Shown here in pieces: positions 52,454 to 60,155 of a DNA stretch of 64,000 bases (positions are counted from its first letter, which is position 1; each line of letters begins with the position of its first letter). Made by a program: the position numbers and the translations under genes. The stretch comes from an uncultured Pelagibacteraceae bacterium (GTDB taxonomy: Bacteria > Pseudomonadota > Alphaproteobacteria > Pelagibacterales > Pelagibacteraceae): contig CACIGI010000004.1 in the NCBI GenBank assembly GCA_902586125.1, forward strand, positions 1 through 64,000, written 5' to 3'. A model generated the notes under the pieces. The model saw only the letters and a program-made list of their open reading frames with translations. It was not told the origin of the DNA and did no database searches.

Positions 52454-53520
52454 TTAAATAATTCTTTAAGTCCTTTTTCTGATGCTTCACATACTCCTTT
52501 TTCAGTTATTAATCCCGTAACATATTTTGCTGGAGTTACATCAAAAGCTAAATTCATAGCTTTACTTTTTTTTGGATAAATTTGTATTTTTTTTATATCT
52601 CCTTTTTCATCTAATCCTTCGATGTGAGATAATTCATCTGAATTTCTCTCTTCGATTGGAATATCTTTATGATCTTTGATATTCCAATCAATTGTTGAGC
52701 TTGGTAGTGCAACATAAAAAGGAATCTTATTATCATGAGCTGCTAGTGCTTTTAGATATGTTCCAACTTTATTACAAACATCTCCATTGGCTAGAGTTCT
52801 GTCTGTTCCTACAATACACATATCAATCTCTCCCCTTTGCATCAAAATTCCACCTGTGTTATCTGCAATAATTGTGTTCTTAATTCCTTCTTCACTTAAT
52901 TCATAAGAAGTAAGATTTGCTCCTTGATTTCTTGGTCTAGTTTCATCTGCCCATACATGAACAGGAATTCCTTTTTTGTGTGCATGATAGATAGGAGAAG
53001 TTGCGGTCCCCCAATTTATTGTTGCAAGCCAACCTGCATTACAATGGGTTAATATATTAACTGTATTTTTTTTTTTATTGTAAATTTCCTCTATTATTTT
53101 AAGACCATTTAATCCTATACTTTCACAAAATTTTACATCTTCTTCACATATATCTTTAGCTTCATTAAGAGCTATTTCTAAAATTTTATCACTATTTAAA
53201 CCTGATAATTTATTCATCATTCTATCAACAGCCCATTTTAAATTTATTGCTGTAGGTCTTGAACTAATTAAATCATCTGCAGATTTTTTTAAAAATGATT
53301 GTTCTTTATTTTCGATCATAGCTAAAACTAATCCATAAGCTGCAGTAGCACCTATCAAAGGTGCACCTCTTACTTCCATTGTCTTTATAGCGTTAATAGC
53401 ATCTTTAACTGTTTTTAAATCTTTTATAATAAATTGATGTGGAAGTTTTGTTTGATCAATAATTTTTACAACATTGTGTTCAAACCAAATAGTACGATAC
53501 TCTTTTCCCTCTATTCTCAT
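52450..53520 (-). CDS. mtnA: S-methyl-5-thioribose-1-phosphate isomerase
   Basis: 356-residue member of the eIF2B-like sugar isomerases. 'VRGAPLIGATAAYGLVLAM' near residue 53, 'LTHCNAGWLATINWGTATSPIYHA' near 160 with the catalytic Cys, 'VWADETRPRNQGANLTSYEL' near 190, and 'CIVGTDRTLANGDVCNKVGTY' near 238 with the catalytic Asp. It converts methylthioribose-1-phosphate from MtnP to methylthioribulose-1-phosphate for the next enzyme, whose gene overlaps by 4 bases. The start overlaps the mtnP stop by four bases. Confidence 0.95.
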   Translation of the reverse strand: MRIEGKEYRTIWFEHNVVKIIDQTKLPHQFIIKDLKTVKDAINAIKTMEVRGAPLIGATAAYGLVLAMIENKEQSFLKKSADDLISSRPTAINLKWAVDRMMNKLSGLNSDKILEIALNEAKDICEEDVKFCESIGLNGLKIIEEIYNKKKNTVNILTHCNAGWLATINWGTATSPIYHAHKKGIPVHVWADETRPRNQGANLTSYELSEEGIKNTIIADNTGGILMQRGEIDMCIVGTDRTLANGDVCNKVGTYLKALAAHDNKIPFYVALPSSTIDWNIKDHKDIPIEERNSDELSHIEGLDEKGDIKKIQIYPKKSKAMNLAFDVTPAKYVTGLITEKGVCEASEKGLKELFK

Positions 53521-54389
53521 TTATTTAAAACCCTACCAGCAACAGTTTTAAGTTTTTCTATTGTCTTTTTTGTTCTTTTTTCTGGACTAGTAATAATTGC
53601 AACATCTAAACAAATATTAGTTGGATCATTAGGATCAATATGATTTTCAAAATTTTCTATTAAGTTTTTAATCATATTTTTTGCTTTTGCAGCATTTCCT
53701 AAAAGTACTTTTATTACTTGTTGCACATCTACATTTTCATGATCTGGATGCCAGCAATCATAATCAGTTACCATTGAAACAGATGCATACCTAATTTCTG
53801 CTTCTCTAGCTAATTTAGCCTCTGGCATATTTGTCATACCAATCACATCAGCTTTCCACGATCTATAAAGATTAGACTCAGCTAAAGTTGAAAATTGTGG
53901 CCCTTCCATTACTACATAAGTTCCACCTCTTTGATATTCAATTTTTTCTTTCTTAATAGCTTCTTCACACGCATTCATTAGACCATTTGATGTTGGATGA
54001 GCCATAGAAACATGAGCAACGATTTCGTCATCAAAAAAAGTTTTATTTCTTGCAAAAGTTCTATCTATAAATTGATCAACAATTACAAATTTACCTGGTG
54101 GTAAGTCTTCTTTCAAAGACCCGACAGCCGATACAGAAACAATATCGGAAACACCTAATTGCTTTAACGCATCAATATTAGCTCGAAAATTTATTTTTGA
54201 AGGTGAAATAAAATGTCCTCTTCCATGTCTTGGTAAAAAATAAACCTCTTTATTTTTATATTTTGTCTTTAAAATTTGATCTGAAGGTTTTCCCCAGGGG
54301 GTTTGTAAATCAACTAACTCTCGATTTTCAAATTCCTCAACATCATATAAACCGCTTCCACCAATGATTGCTAATTTATTTATTTTCAT
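53517..54389 (-). CDS. mtnP: S-methyl-5'-thioadenosine phosphorylase
   Basis: 290-residue PNP/MTAP family enzyme splitting methylthioadenosine with phosphate to adenine and methylthioribose-1-phosphate. 'IGGSGLYDVEEFEN' at the N-terminus, phosphate site 'PRHGRGH', 'SVSAVGSLKEDLPPG' near 92, 'EGPQFSTLAESNLYRSW' near 172 and 'VTDYDCWHPDHENV' near 213, where the acidic pair reads the 6-amino group and so favours MTA over 6-oxopurines. First gene of the operon mtnP-mtnA-aldolase-speDE, divergent by 42 bases from apt, which can recycle the adenine. Confidence 0.94.
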   Translation of the reverse strand: MKINKLAIIGGSGLYDVEEFENRELVDLQTPWGKPSDQILKTKYKNKEVYFLPRHGRGHFISPSKINFRANIDALKQLGVSDIVSVSAVGSLKEDLPPGKFVIVDQFIDRTFARNKTFFDDEIVAHVSMAHPTSNGLMNACEEAIKKEKIEYQRGGTYVVMEGPQFSTLAESNLYRSWKADVIGMTNMPEAKLAREAEIRYASVSMVTDYDCWHPDHENVDVQQVIKVLLGNAAKAKNMIKNLIENFENHIDPNDPTNICLDVAIITSPEKRTKKTIEKLKTVAGRVLNK

Positions 54390-54431
54390 ATAAAAATTTT
54401 TTAATTAATTATTAATATATAATTTACTCTT

Positions 54432-54959
54432 ATGAATTTAAAAGATTTTATTAGATCAATTCCAGATTATCCAAAAAAAGGTATATTATTTAGGGATATA
54501 ACTACACTAATAAAAAATGAAAAAGCATTTTCTGAAACAATTAATCAGATAGTTGAGAGAAGCAAAAATATAAAATTTGATAAAATTGCTGCTATTGAGT
54601 CAAGAGGCTTTGTCTTTGCATCTGCTGTCTCTTACATTTTAAAAAAACCCTTTGTAATGCTTAGAAAAAAAAATAAATTACCAGCTGATGTTCATTCAAT
54701 AGATTTTGAACTCGAATATGGAACAGCTACCATAGAGATTCATAAAGATTCTATTGATGAAAATGACAATGTGTTAATTATTGACGATTTAATTGCTACC
54801 GGGGGTACTGCAGAAGCTGCTGCTAGGCTAGTTGAAATTTCTAAAGGGAGGGTTGCTGCTTTTATTTTTGTTATTAATTTATTTGATCTCAGTGGTGCGG
54901 ACAAATTATTAAAAAAAGGTTATAAAGTTGAAAACCTTATTGATTTTCCAGGTCATTAA
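54432..54959 (+). CDS. apt: adenine phosphoribosyltransferase
   Basis: 175-residue purine salvage enzyme making AMP from adenine and PRPP. Family blocks: 'FIRSIPDYPKKGILFRDITTLI' at the N-terminus, 'AAIESRGFVFASAVSYILKKPFVMLRK' near 55-80, and the PRPP loop 'VLIIDDLIATGGTAEAA' near 117-133. It is divergent from mtnP, whose reaction releases adenine, so placement and function agree. A methyltransferase gene follows 2 bases later. Confidence 0.95.
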   Translation: MNLKDFIRSIPDYPKKGILFRDITTLIKNEKAFSETINQIVERSKNIKFDKIAAIESRGFVFASAVSYILKKPFVMLRKKNKLPADVHSIDFELEYGTATIEIHKDSIDENDNVLIIDDLIATGGTAEAAARLVEISKGRVAAFIFVINLFDLSGADKLLKKGYKVENLIDFPGH

Positions 54960-54961
54960 AA

Positions 54962-55639
54962 ATGGAAAAATTAAATAAAATTTCTAAAATATTTAATAAG
55001 ATTTATTACAATCTTTTCGTTGAAAATTTTAGGGGTAAACTTAATTATAATTTTCCATCAAATTATTTTCGTTGGGATCTTATTGAATATTTGATTAACA
55101 AATATGGTTATTCTGATTACTTAGAGATAGGTTGTGATCAAGATCAATTGTTTTCAAAAATTAAAATACAAAATAAAGTTGGTGTAGACCCAAGTAGTGG
55201 TGGGAATGTGAGAAAAACAAGTGATGAATTTTTTAAGGAAAATAAGAATAAATTTGACATAGTTTTTATCGATGGCCTTCATACCTATGATCAAGTAAAA
55301 AAAGATATTCTAAATTCAATAAATTGTTTAAAAGAAAATGGTATTGTCTTGGTTCATGATTGTATGCCCGATAGTCTAGGTAAACAAGCTGTTCCGAGAT
55401 ACAGGATGATATGGAATGGGGATGTTTGGAAAGCAATAGTTGACTTGAGACAAAGAAAAGATTTAGAAATTTTTACATGTGAAATGGATCAAGGTATAGG
55501 AATAATAAAAAAAGAAAAAAATACCTCTATCTTAGAAATTAAAAAACCTGCGAGAAATCTAAAGTTTCAAGATTACTATGCTAATTACAAAAAGTTTCTA
55601 AGAGTTATAAGTGTAGAAGAATTAAAAGAGAAATATTAA
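54962..55639 (+). CDS. class I SAM-dependent methyltransferase
   Basis: 225-residue Rossmann methyltransferase of the group with 'DIVFIDGLHTYDQVKKDILNSINCLKENGIVLVHDCMP' (described, near residues 98-136), a pattern of the Methyltransf_24 type found in cell-surface polysaccharide loci. Motif I is 'YLEIGCDQDQLFSKI' near 57. Substrate unknown. It overlaps the convergent epimerase gene by four bases and leads into a small glycan gene group. Confidence 0.82.
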   Translation: MEKLNKISKIFNKIYYNLFVENFRGKLNYNFPSNYFRWDLIEYLINKYGYSDYLEIGCDQDQLFSKIKIQNKVGVDPSSGGNVRKTSDEFFKENKNKFDIVFIDGLHTYDQVKKDILNSINCLKENGIVLVHDCMPDSLGKQAVPRYRMIWNGDVWKAIVDLRQRKDLEIFTCEMDQGIGIIKKEKNTSILEIKKPARNLKFQDYYANYKKFLRVISVEELKEKY

Positions 55640-56652
55640 ATTTCTTTGTTTTTCCAAGTATCTGGAGTTAAATCATTATCAATCTCAATAGTTAAACGAT
55701 AATTGAAATCTTTAGGTCCTCTTTTTTTTATATAATCATAAGTTTTTTTTACACCCTCACTTAAACTTACTTTTGTCTCATAATTTAATAATTTTCTTGC
55801 TTTGTCAGCAGAACAAGTGGCATACTTCACCTCTCTTGGCCTGTCTTCTTTATAAACCGGCTCAAGATTTGAACCAGTTATGTTTGAACAAATTTCAACC
55901 ACTTTATTCACAGTCACAAATTCTTCATCAGGTCCTATGTTGATAACCTGTTTGTTTAGGTTTTTCTGATCTAACATTGGAACTAAGCAGCTTAAACAAT
56001 CATCAATATATGAAAAACATCGTTTTTGCTCGCCATCACCATAAACTATTGGAGGTTTTCCTTGTAACATTCTATTTAAAAATATAGAGACCACATTTCT
56101 ATACGGATCAGTATAAATTTGTTTAGGCCCTATAATATTATGGGGAACAGCAATTACCCACTCAATATTATTTAAATCACAAAGATTCTTTAATACATCT
56201 TCAGCTGCCACCTTAGAAATGCCATAAGGGTCAACAGGTTTGGGCGTCATATCTTCTGTAAAGGGTGTTTGTTGATCCCCATATCTTGCCATAGAGGAAC
56301 AAAAAATTATTCTTTTTACTTTTTCATTAATTGCTGCAGAAAAAATTGAAACTGAAGCAAGGTAATTATTTTTTGTAATTTCATAAGGTGAAAATACTGA
56401 TAAACCTTCATGAGCTGTTGCTGCACAATGATAAACTACGTCAATATTTTTCATTATTTTTTTAACTTTCGAAAAATCACTGCAATCAAAATTATGAAAC
56501 TCTATATTTTTATGTATATTGTCTTCATATCCACCAATCATATTATCTACACCAACAACTTTATGTCCAAGATCTAATAATTTTTCTGACAAATGAGAAC
56601 CTAAAAAACCTGCTACACCAGTTATTAGAATATTGTACTTAATCGTCATCAA
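55636..56652 (-). CDS. NAD-dependent sugar-nucleotide epimerase/dehydratase
   Basis: 338-residue extended SDR. NAD motif 'GVAGFLGSHLSEKL' (residues 12-25), 'HCAATAHEGLSVFSP' near 75, active-site 'CSSMARYGDQ' and 'YGISKVAAEDVL' (Tyr-x3-Lys near 142-146), and substrate region 'NVVSIFLNRMLQGKPPIVYGDGEQKRCFSYIDD' (described). It resembles UDP-glucose 4-epimerases and UDP-N-acetylglucosamine 4-epimerases. Probably supplies a sugar nucleotide for surface glycan; the exact sugar is unknown. A GT2 gene lies 20 bases upstream on the same strand. Confidence 0.88.
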   Translation of the reverse strand: MMTIKYNILITGVAGFLGSHLSEKLLDLGHKVVGVDNMIGGYEDNIHKNIEFHNFDCSDFSKVKKIMKNIDVVYHCAATAHEGLSVFSPYEITKNNYLASVSIFSAAINEKVKRIIFCSSMARYGDQQTPFTEDMTPKPVDPYGISKVAAEDVLKNLCDLNNIEWVIAVPHNIIGPKQIYTDPYRNVVSIFLNRMLQGKPPIVYGDGEQKRCFSYIDDCLSCLVPMLDQKNLNKQVINIGPDEEFVTVNKVVEICSNITGSNLEPVYKEDRPREVKYATCSADKARKLLNYETKVSLSEGVKKTYDYIKKRGPKDFNYRLTIEIDNDLTPDTWKNKEI

Positions 56653-56672
56653 AAATCTAAATTATTATACAT

Positions 56673-57515
56673 TTAAAGCTTAGGTCTATACCATGATTTT
56701 CTCAATAAAACAGAATTAATAATGCCTGATAATCTGTGTTTATAAATTTCACTTTTATACTTTTGAAATGTTGTTAAAAAAATTATGAATTTTATTAAAG
56801 ATGAAGATAATTTTGGTAGAATTTTGAGTAATGCGGATAAGTACCCATAATGCTTTTTATGAAAATAAAATGTTGACCACATCCAGTGCCAATTTCTAGA
56901 AAGCTCCATAGGATTTTCAATTTCTGAATTATGTGACGTGCCACCTAAATGGCTTACTTTGATTGTGGGATCTATAAATATTTTTGAATTATTTTTTTTT
57001 AATCTTCTACACAAATCTATTTCCTCAAAATAAAGAAAAAAATTTTCATCAAAAAAATTAACTTGCTTAAGATTTTTCATATTCAAAAACATTGCAAAAC
57101 CTTTGACATTATCTACCTCTTTAATTTCTTTATCGTCATTAATATTAAAATTATTATATTTTTCATTTTGAGATATTGGAGCAATAATTCCGAAATCTTC
57201 TAAATTATTGATGCTTAAAAAAAATTTATTTATTGCGTCGTTATTTAAAGTCACATCAGGGTTTAGTATTAAAGCATAACGAGTTTCAACCTTTGATAAA
57301 CCTAGATTATTTCCTGCTCCATATCCTAAATTTTCTTTTGACAAAATACATTCCACATTTTGATATTTAGAATGAATTTCCTCCTTTAATTTTCCATCAT
57401 TTGAATTTTCAATAACGATGATTTTAATACTTTTTTCAATTGACTCTATACAATTAAAAATTTTATCACTGCTATGAAATGAAGTAATTATGATAGTTAA
57501 ATCAAAAGTTTTCAT
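56673..57515 (-). CDS. glycosyltransferase family 2 (rhamnosyltransferase-like)
   Basis: 280-residue GT-A enzyme. 'LTIIITSFHSSDKIFNCIESI' at the N-terminus, 'NLGYGAGNNLGLSKVETRYALILNPDVTLN' near 62-91 with the DxD-like 'NPDV', and 'FFLYFEEIDLCRRLKKNNSKIFIDPTIKVSHLGGTS' (described, near 165-200), which is typical of WbbL-type rhamnosyl or fucosyl transferases. A C-terminal hydrophobic stretch ('LSSSLIKFIIFLTTF') may sit at the membrane. Donor sugar not assignable. Confidence 0.88.
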   Translation of the reverse strand: MKTFDLTIIITSFHSSDKIFNCIESIEKSIKIIVIENSNDGKLKEEIHSKYQNVECILSKENLGYGAGNNLGLSKVETRYALILNPDVTLNNDAINKFFLSINNLEDFGIIAPISQNEKYNNFNINDDKEIKEVDNVKGFAMFLNMKNLKQVNFFDENFFLYFEEIDLCRRLKKNNSKIFIDPTIKVSHLGGTSHNSEIENPMELSRNWHWMWSTFYFHKKHYGYLSALLKILPKLSSSLIKFIIFLTTFQKYKSEIYKHRLSGIINSVLLRKSWYRPKL

Positions 57516-57527
57516 ATAAAATTAAAA

Positions 57528-57604
57528 TGGTAGCGGGAAGTGGGATCGAACCACTGACCTCGGGCTTATGAGTCCCGCGCTCTAACCAACTGAGCTACCC
57601 CGCC
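57528..57604 (-). tRNA. tRNA-Met (anticodon CAU, elongator type)
   Basis: 77 nt including an encoded CCA (57530-57528). Acceptor stem GGCGGGG pairs with TCCCGCT with G-U at both ends. The D arm contains AGCTCAGTTGGTTAGAGC, the anticodon loop is CTCATAA, and the T arm is AGTGG-TTCGATC-CCACT. The first pair is G-U rather than the unpaired C-A of initiator tRNA, so I call it elongator methionine; tRNA-Ile2 (lysidine-modified CAU) is the alternative. The last pair of the anticodon stem (31-39) is an A-G mismatch. Confidence 0.93.
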
Positions 57605-57696
57605 TTTTGATCAGATTTATAATAGTTTAATAATTTGATTCAATGTTTATTAATTAGGCAAAAGTTATAAATTTAAGAAAATTTACTAATTTTTTC

Positions 57697-57903
57697 TTAA
57701 AAAATGATTAGACCAAATAAAATCAACCCTGTTGAAGCAGCTGCTGAGAAATATAATTTTTTTCTATTTTCATTTTTTTTATTAACTGCAATTCTATTTA
57801 AAAGAACGTTTATGTTGCTACTTTTTGATTGAGTTGATGGCGGATCTTTTTCAAGGTATCTGGCTATAAGCTTTTCTTTGACGTTAATACCTGAATTTTT
57901 CAT
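57697..57903 (-). CDS. small tail-anchored membrane protein, unknown
   Basis: 68 residues. A basic cytoplasmic part ('INVKEKLIARYLEKDPPS' then 'NINVLLNRIAVNKKNENRKK') is followed by one hydrophobic C-terminal helix ('LYFSAAASTGLILFGLIIF'). No known family. The region 'NIN-x-L-x-x-R-I ... RKKLYF' lines up with 'DIN-x-L-x-x-K-L ... LKKNIF' in the next small gene, so the two look like distant relatives. It lies between tRNA-Met and that gene, 40 bases apart, on the same strand. Confidence 0.62.
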   Translation of the reverse strand: MKNSGINVKEKLIARYLEKDPPSTQSKSSNINVLLNRIAVNKKNENRKKLYFSAAASTGLILFGLIIF

Positions 57904-57943
57904 ATTATTATTTAATCACGTAAAATTGATTTTTGCAAATTTG

Positions 57944-58165
57944 TTAGAAAGAAAGATAAACTCCAAAGGCTCCCGCACCAATTATCAGCAACGATAAAAT
58001 GAAAATATTTTTTTTGAGTTCCTTCGCTTCTGTTTCCTCTAGCTTTGACTTCAGGATATTTATATCAACTCTCTTCTTTAATGTTTTTAAAGGCTTTTCA
58101 GCAACAGCAACATCATTTGGGGTCTCGATGCTAGTATGTGTCTCTGCAAAGCCTTTATTACTCAT
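57944..58165 (-). CDS. small tail-anchored membrane protein, unknown
   Basis: 73 residues: a polar N-terminal part with many Thr/Lys/Glu, then 'RVDINILKSKLEETEAKELKKN' predicted helical, and a single C-terminal membrane helix ('IFILSLLIIGAGAFGVYLSF'). No family recognised. It shares layout and a short motif with the neighbouring small gene. Gene status rests on the sensible composition and the repeated architecture; the start ATG lies 45 bases from the repeated operator of the divergent regulator. Confidence 0.6.
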   Translation of the reverse strand: MSNKGFAETHTSIETPNDVAVAEKPLKTLKKRVDINILKSKLEETEAKELKKNIFILSLLIIGAGAFGVYLSF

Positions 58166-58210
58166 AGCAGGATTAGTACATTAAAATATCTATCGAACAA
58201 TTTTACTGAA

Positions 58211-58262
58211 GTTCAATTTGGGTCACTATTAGATTGACATGTGTTCAATTTGGGTCAATATT
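58211..58262 (+). promoter_or_regulatory. direct-repeat operator bracketing the promoter of the HTH gene
   Basis: The 15-mer GTTCAATTTGGGTCA occurs at 58211-58225 and 58243-58257; including the next five bases the match is 19 of 20. The start-to-start distance is 32 bp (three turns). A perfect -35 box TTGACA (58234-58239) lies between the copies, and AATATT at a 17-base spacing (58257-58262) falls in the second copy, so transcription would start near 58269, ten bases before the ATG. A protein bound to both repeats would block this promoter. Confidence 0.7.
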
Positions 58263-58278
58263 CTCAAATTCAAATTTT

Positions 58279-59259
58279 ATGAGTTTAGAACAAATCGATT
58301 TCAGTAAAACCTTAACCGACGATCAGGTTTATGAAAGTATAATGAATAACTACTCTGATTTAGCTAATGAGTGGATATCACATCAATGGAATTGGATTAA
58401 CAACGTGTACTGGGCGTTTAATGATCATTACAAATACATGATTATAATTTCATTAATAGAAAAAACACTTCAATTTTATGATCAAATGAATGTTCAGCAA
58501 TCGTATGAAGAATATTATTCTAAATCATTTGTTCAAATAGAAAAATTTAGTATTACTGAATTATGTGAGAAATTAGATCTACCAAAAGAAACTATAAGGA
58601 GAAAGGTTTTAGAACTTGAAAAAGAAGGCGTCATTAAAAGAAATAAAAAAAAGATTATAATTGATGGTAAAGCTTTTGCTTTTGTAAAACCTCAAAACCA
58701 AATTAAACTTTCATCAAAATATATCTATTTAGTGGCTGAAGCTTTATATAGAGAAAAGCACTTTTCAAAAAAAATAGATGTTAAGTTAATTGAAAATTTA
58801 ATCAAAAAAAAATTTACATTATGTTGGCGATGGTTTTATCGAATGCAAATACCGTTGGTAATTGGGTATCACAAATTCATGCAAGATCTAAGCACGTTTC
58901 ATGTCTGGGGAACTATTTGTATGAACCAATCATTGAATGTCACAAAAAATTTGAAAAATTCAGATACAAAAAAATTACCATTAGATCATGGAGCTGCGAG
59001 TAAAATACTTATTGATAATGTTGGCTCAACTTCAGGAATAAGCGCAATGTCTATTTCAGACATGACATTAATACCAAGAGCAACAGTAATAAGAAAATGC
59101 AAATACTTAATAAAAAATGATTTAATAAAACTTAATGAGAAAAAACAATACGTTTTATCCTCATTTAATTTTAAGAAAATTTTACCTTACCAAACTGAAG
59201 CTTTTAAGTTTAAAGCTAAATTTATACGTAAAGTTCTTAATCTTCTTGTAATTTCATAA
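58279..59259 (+). CDS. regulator with two winged-helix-like segments
   Basis: 326 residues from the ATG at 58279. An upstream in-frame TTG is actually the -35 box, so the shorter start is preferred. The N-terminal 85 residues are Trp/Tyr-rich and helical ('NEWISHQWNWINNVYWAFNDHYKYM'). A winged helix-turn-helix follows ('FSITELCEKLDLPKETIRRKVLELEKEGVIKRNKKKIII', described, about 95-135). A second, similar segment is at the C-terminus ('MSISDMTLIPRATVIRKCKYLIKNDLIKLNEKKQYVL', described, about 255-292), aligning at P-x-x-T-x-x-RK ... L-x-K-x-x-(V/L)IK-x-N-x-KK. No family name is recognised. The repeated operator at its promoter suggests self-repression. Confidence 0.72.
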   Translation: MSLEQIDFSKTLTDDQVYESIMNNYSDLANEWISHQWNWINNVYWAFNDHYKYMIIISLIEKTLQFYDQMNVQQSYEEYYSKSFVQIEKFSITELCEKLDLPKETIRRKVLELEKEGVIKRNKKKIIIDGKAFAFVKPQNQIKLSSKYIYLVAEALYREKHFSKKIDVKLIENLIKKKFTLCWRWFYRMQIPLVIGYHKFMQDLSTFHVWGTICMNQSLNVTKNLKNSDTKKLPLDHGAASKILIDNVGSTSGISAMSISDMTLIPRATVIRKCKYLIKNDLIKLNEKKQYVLSSFNFKKILPYQTEAFKFKAKFIRKVLNLLVIS

Positions 59260-59303
59260 ATCTTAAATAAATTATATACGTTATACTATTACACAAAGGG
59301 GTC

Positions 59304-60155
59304 ATGGAAATAGTAACAAAAATAGCACCTATCATACTCGCATTAATAATGTTGGGTTTAGGTTTGGGATTAAAGATTGATGATTTTACGAGAATATTAA
59401 AAACTCCAAAGGATTTTTTTGTAGGTTTTTTTTCTCAATTAATTATTCTTCCATTAGTTGCTTACTTATTAATTATTATTTTAAAAGTACCACCTGAAAT
59501 AGCAATTGGAGTTATGATTATCGCTGCTGCACCAGGTGGAGTTACATCTAATATATTAACAAAATTTGCTAATGGAGATGTTGCTTTATCTATTTCTTTA
59601 ACAGCTGTAATCAGTTTAATTTCTATTATTACCGTTCCTCTTATAATTTTTACATCTGCTGATTTATTTGGAATTACTGATATTTCTCAAAATATTTCAA
59701 TGACTGGTATAGCGCTAAAAATGTTTTTGGTTGTAACTGTTCCGGTAATCTTAGGGATGATTATAAGAAAATTTGCTGAAAATTTTGTAAATTCGAAAAT
59801 TCAAATATTTGAAAAACTCAACATAATATTATTTGTTATTTTTTTTATAGCTGCATTTTATGAAGAAAGAGAGAGTTTTATAGATTTTCTAATGCAAGCA
59901 GGTTTCATTACTTTTATTCTAAATATAACAATGATGATTGTGGCTTATTACCTTGGTAAAACTTTTGCCTCAGGAATAAAACAACAAAAATGTATTGCTT
60001 TAGAATGTGGATTACAAAATGGTACTTTAGCAATATTTGTTTCTACACAAATATTCGGTACAGATATAGTCTACATAACTCCAACAGCTGCATATGCTTT
60101 GATTATGTACATCACTGGTTTTATATTTGTTTTTCTTTTAAAAAATAAAGTTTAA
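59304..60155 (+). CDS. bile acid:sodium symporter (BASS) family transporter
   Basis: 283-residue membrane protein with about nine to ten helices. Family marks are 'MLGLGLGLKIDDFTRILKTPKDFFVGFFSQ' near the N-terminus, 'IAAAPGGVTSNILTKFANGDVALSISLTAV' near residues 73-102, a sodium-site region, and 'ALECGLQNGTLAIFVSTQIFG' near 232-252. BASS proteins take up organic anions such as bile acids, pyruvate, pantoate or 2-keto acids with sodium; the substrate is not readable. AAAGGGG before the ATG is a good ribosome-binding site. It is convergent, with a 4-base overlap, with the dimethylglycine dehydrogenase gene. Confidence 0.9.
   Translation: MEIVTKIAPIILALIMLGLGLGLKIDDFTRILKTPKDFFVGFFSQLIILPLVAYLLIIILKVPPEIAIGVMIIAAAPGGVTSNILTKFANGDVALSISLTAVISLISIITVPLIIFTSADLFGITDISQNISMTGIALKMFLVVTVPVILGMIIRKFAENFVNSKIQIFEKLNIILFVIFFIAAFYEERESFIDFLMQAGFITFILNITMMIVAYYLGKTFASGIKQQKCIALECGLQNGTLAIFVSTQIFGTDIVYITPTAAYALIMYITGFIFVFLLKNKV

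Noticed and set aside
54962-57604. Glycan genes next to a tRNA as a possible integrated island
   Set aside because: No integrase, no attachment-site repeat of the tRNA 3' end and no change in base composition seen; ordinary surface-glycan genes.
58234-58278. N-terminal extension of the HTH gene starting at TTG 58234
   Set aside because: That TTG is the perfect -35 box and the stretch lies in the repeated operator; the ATG at 58279 is the better start.
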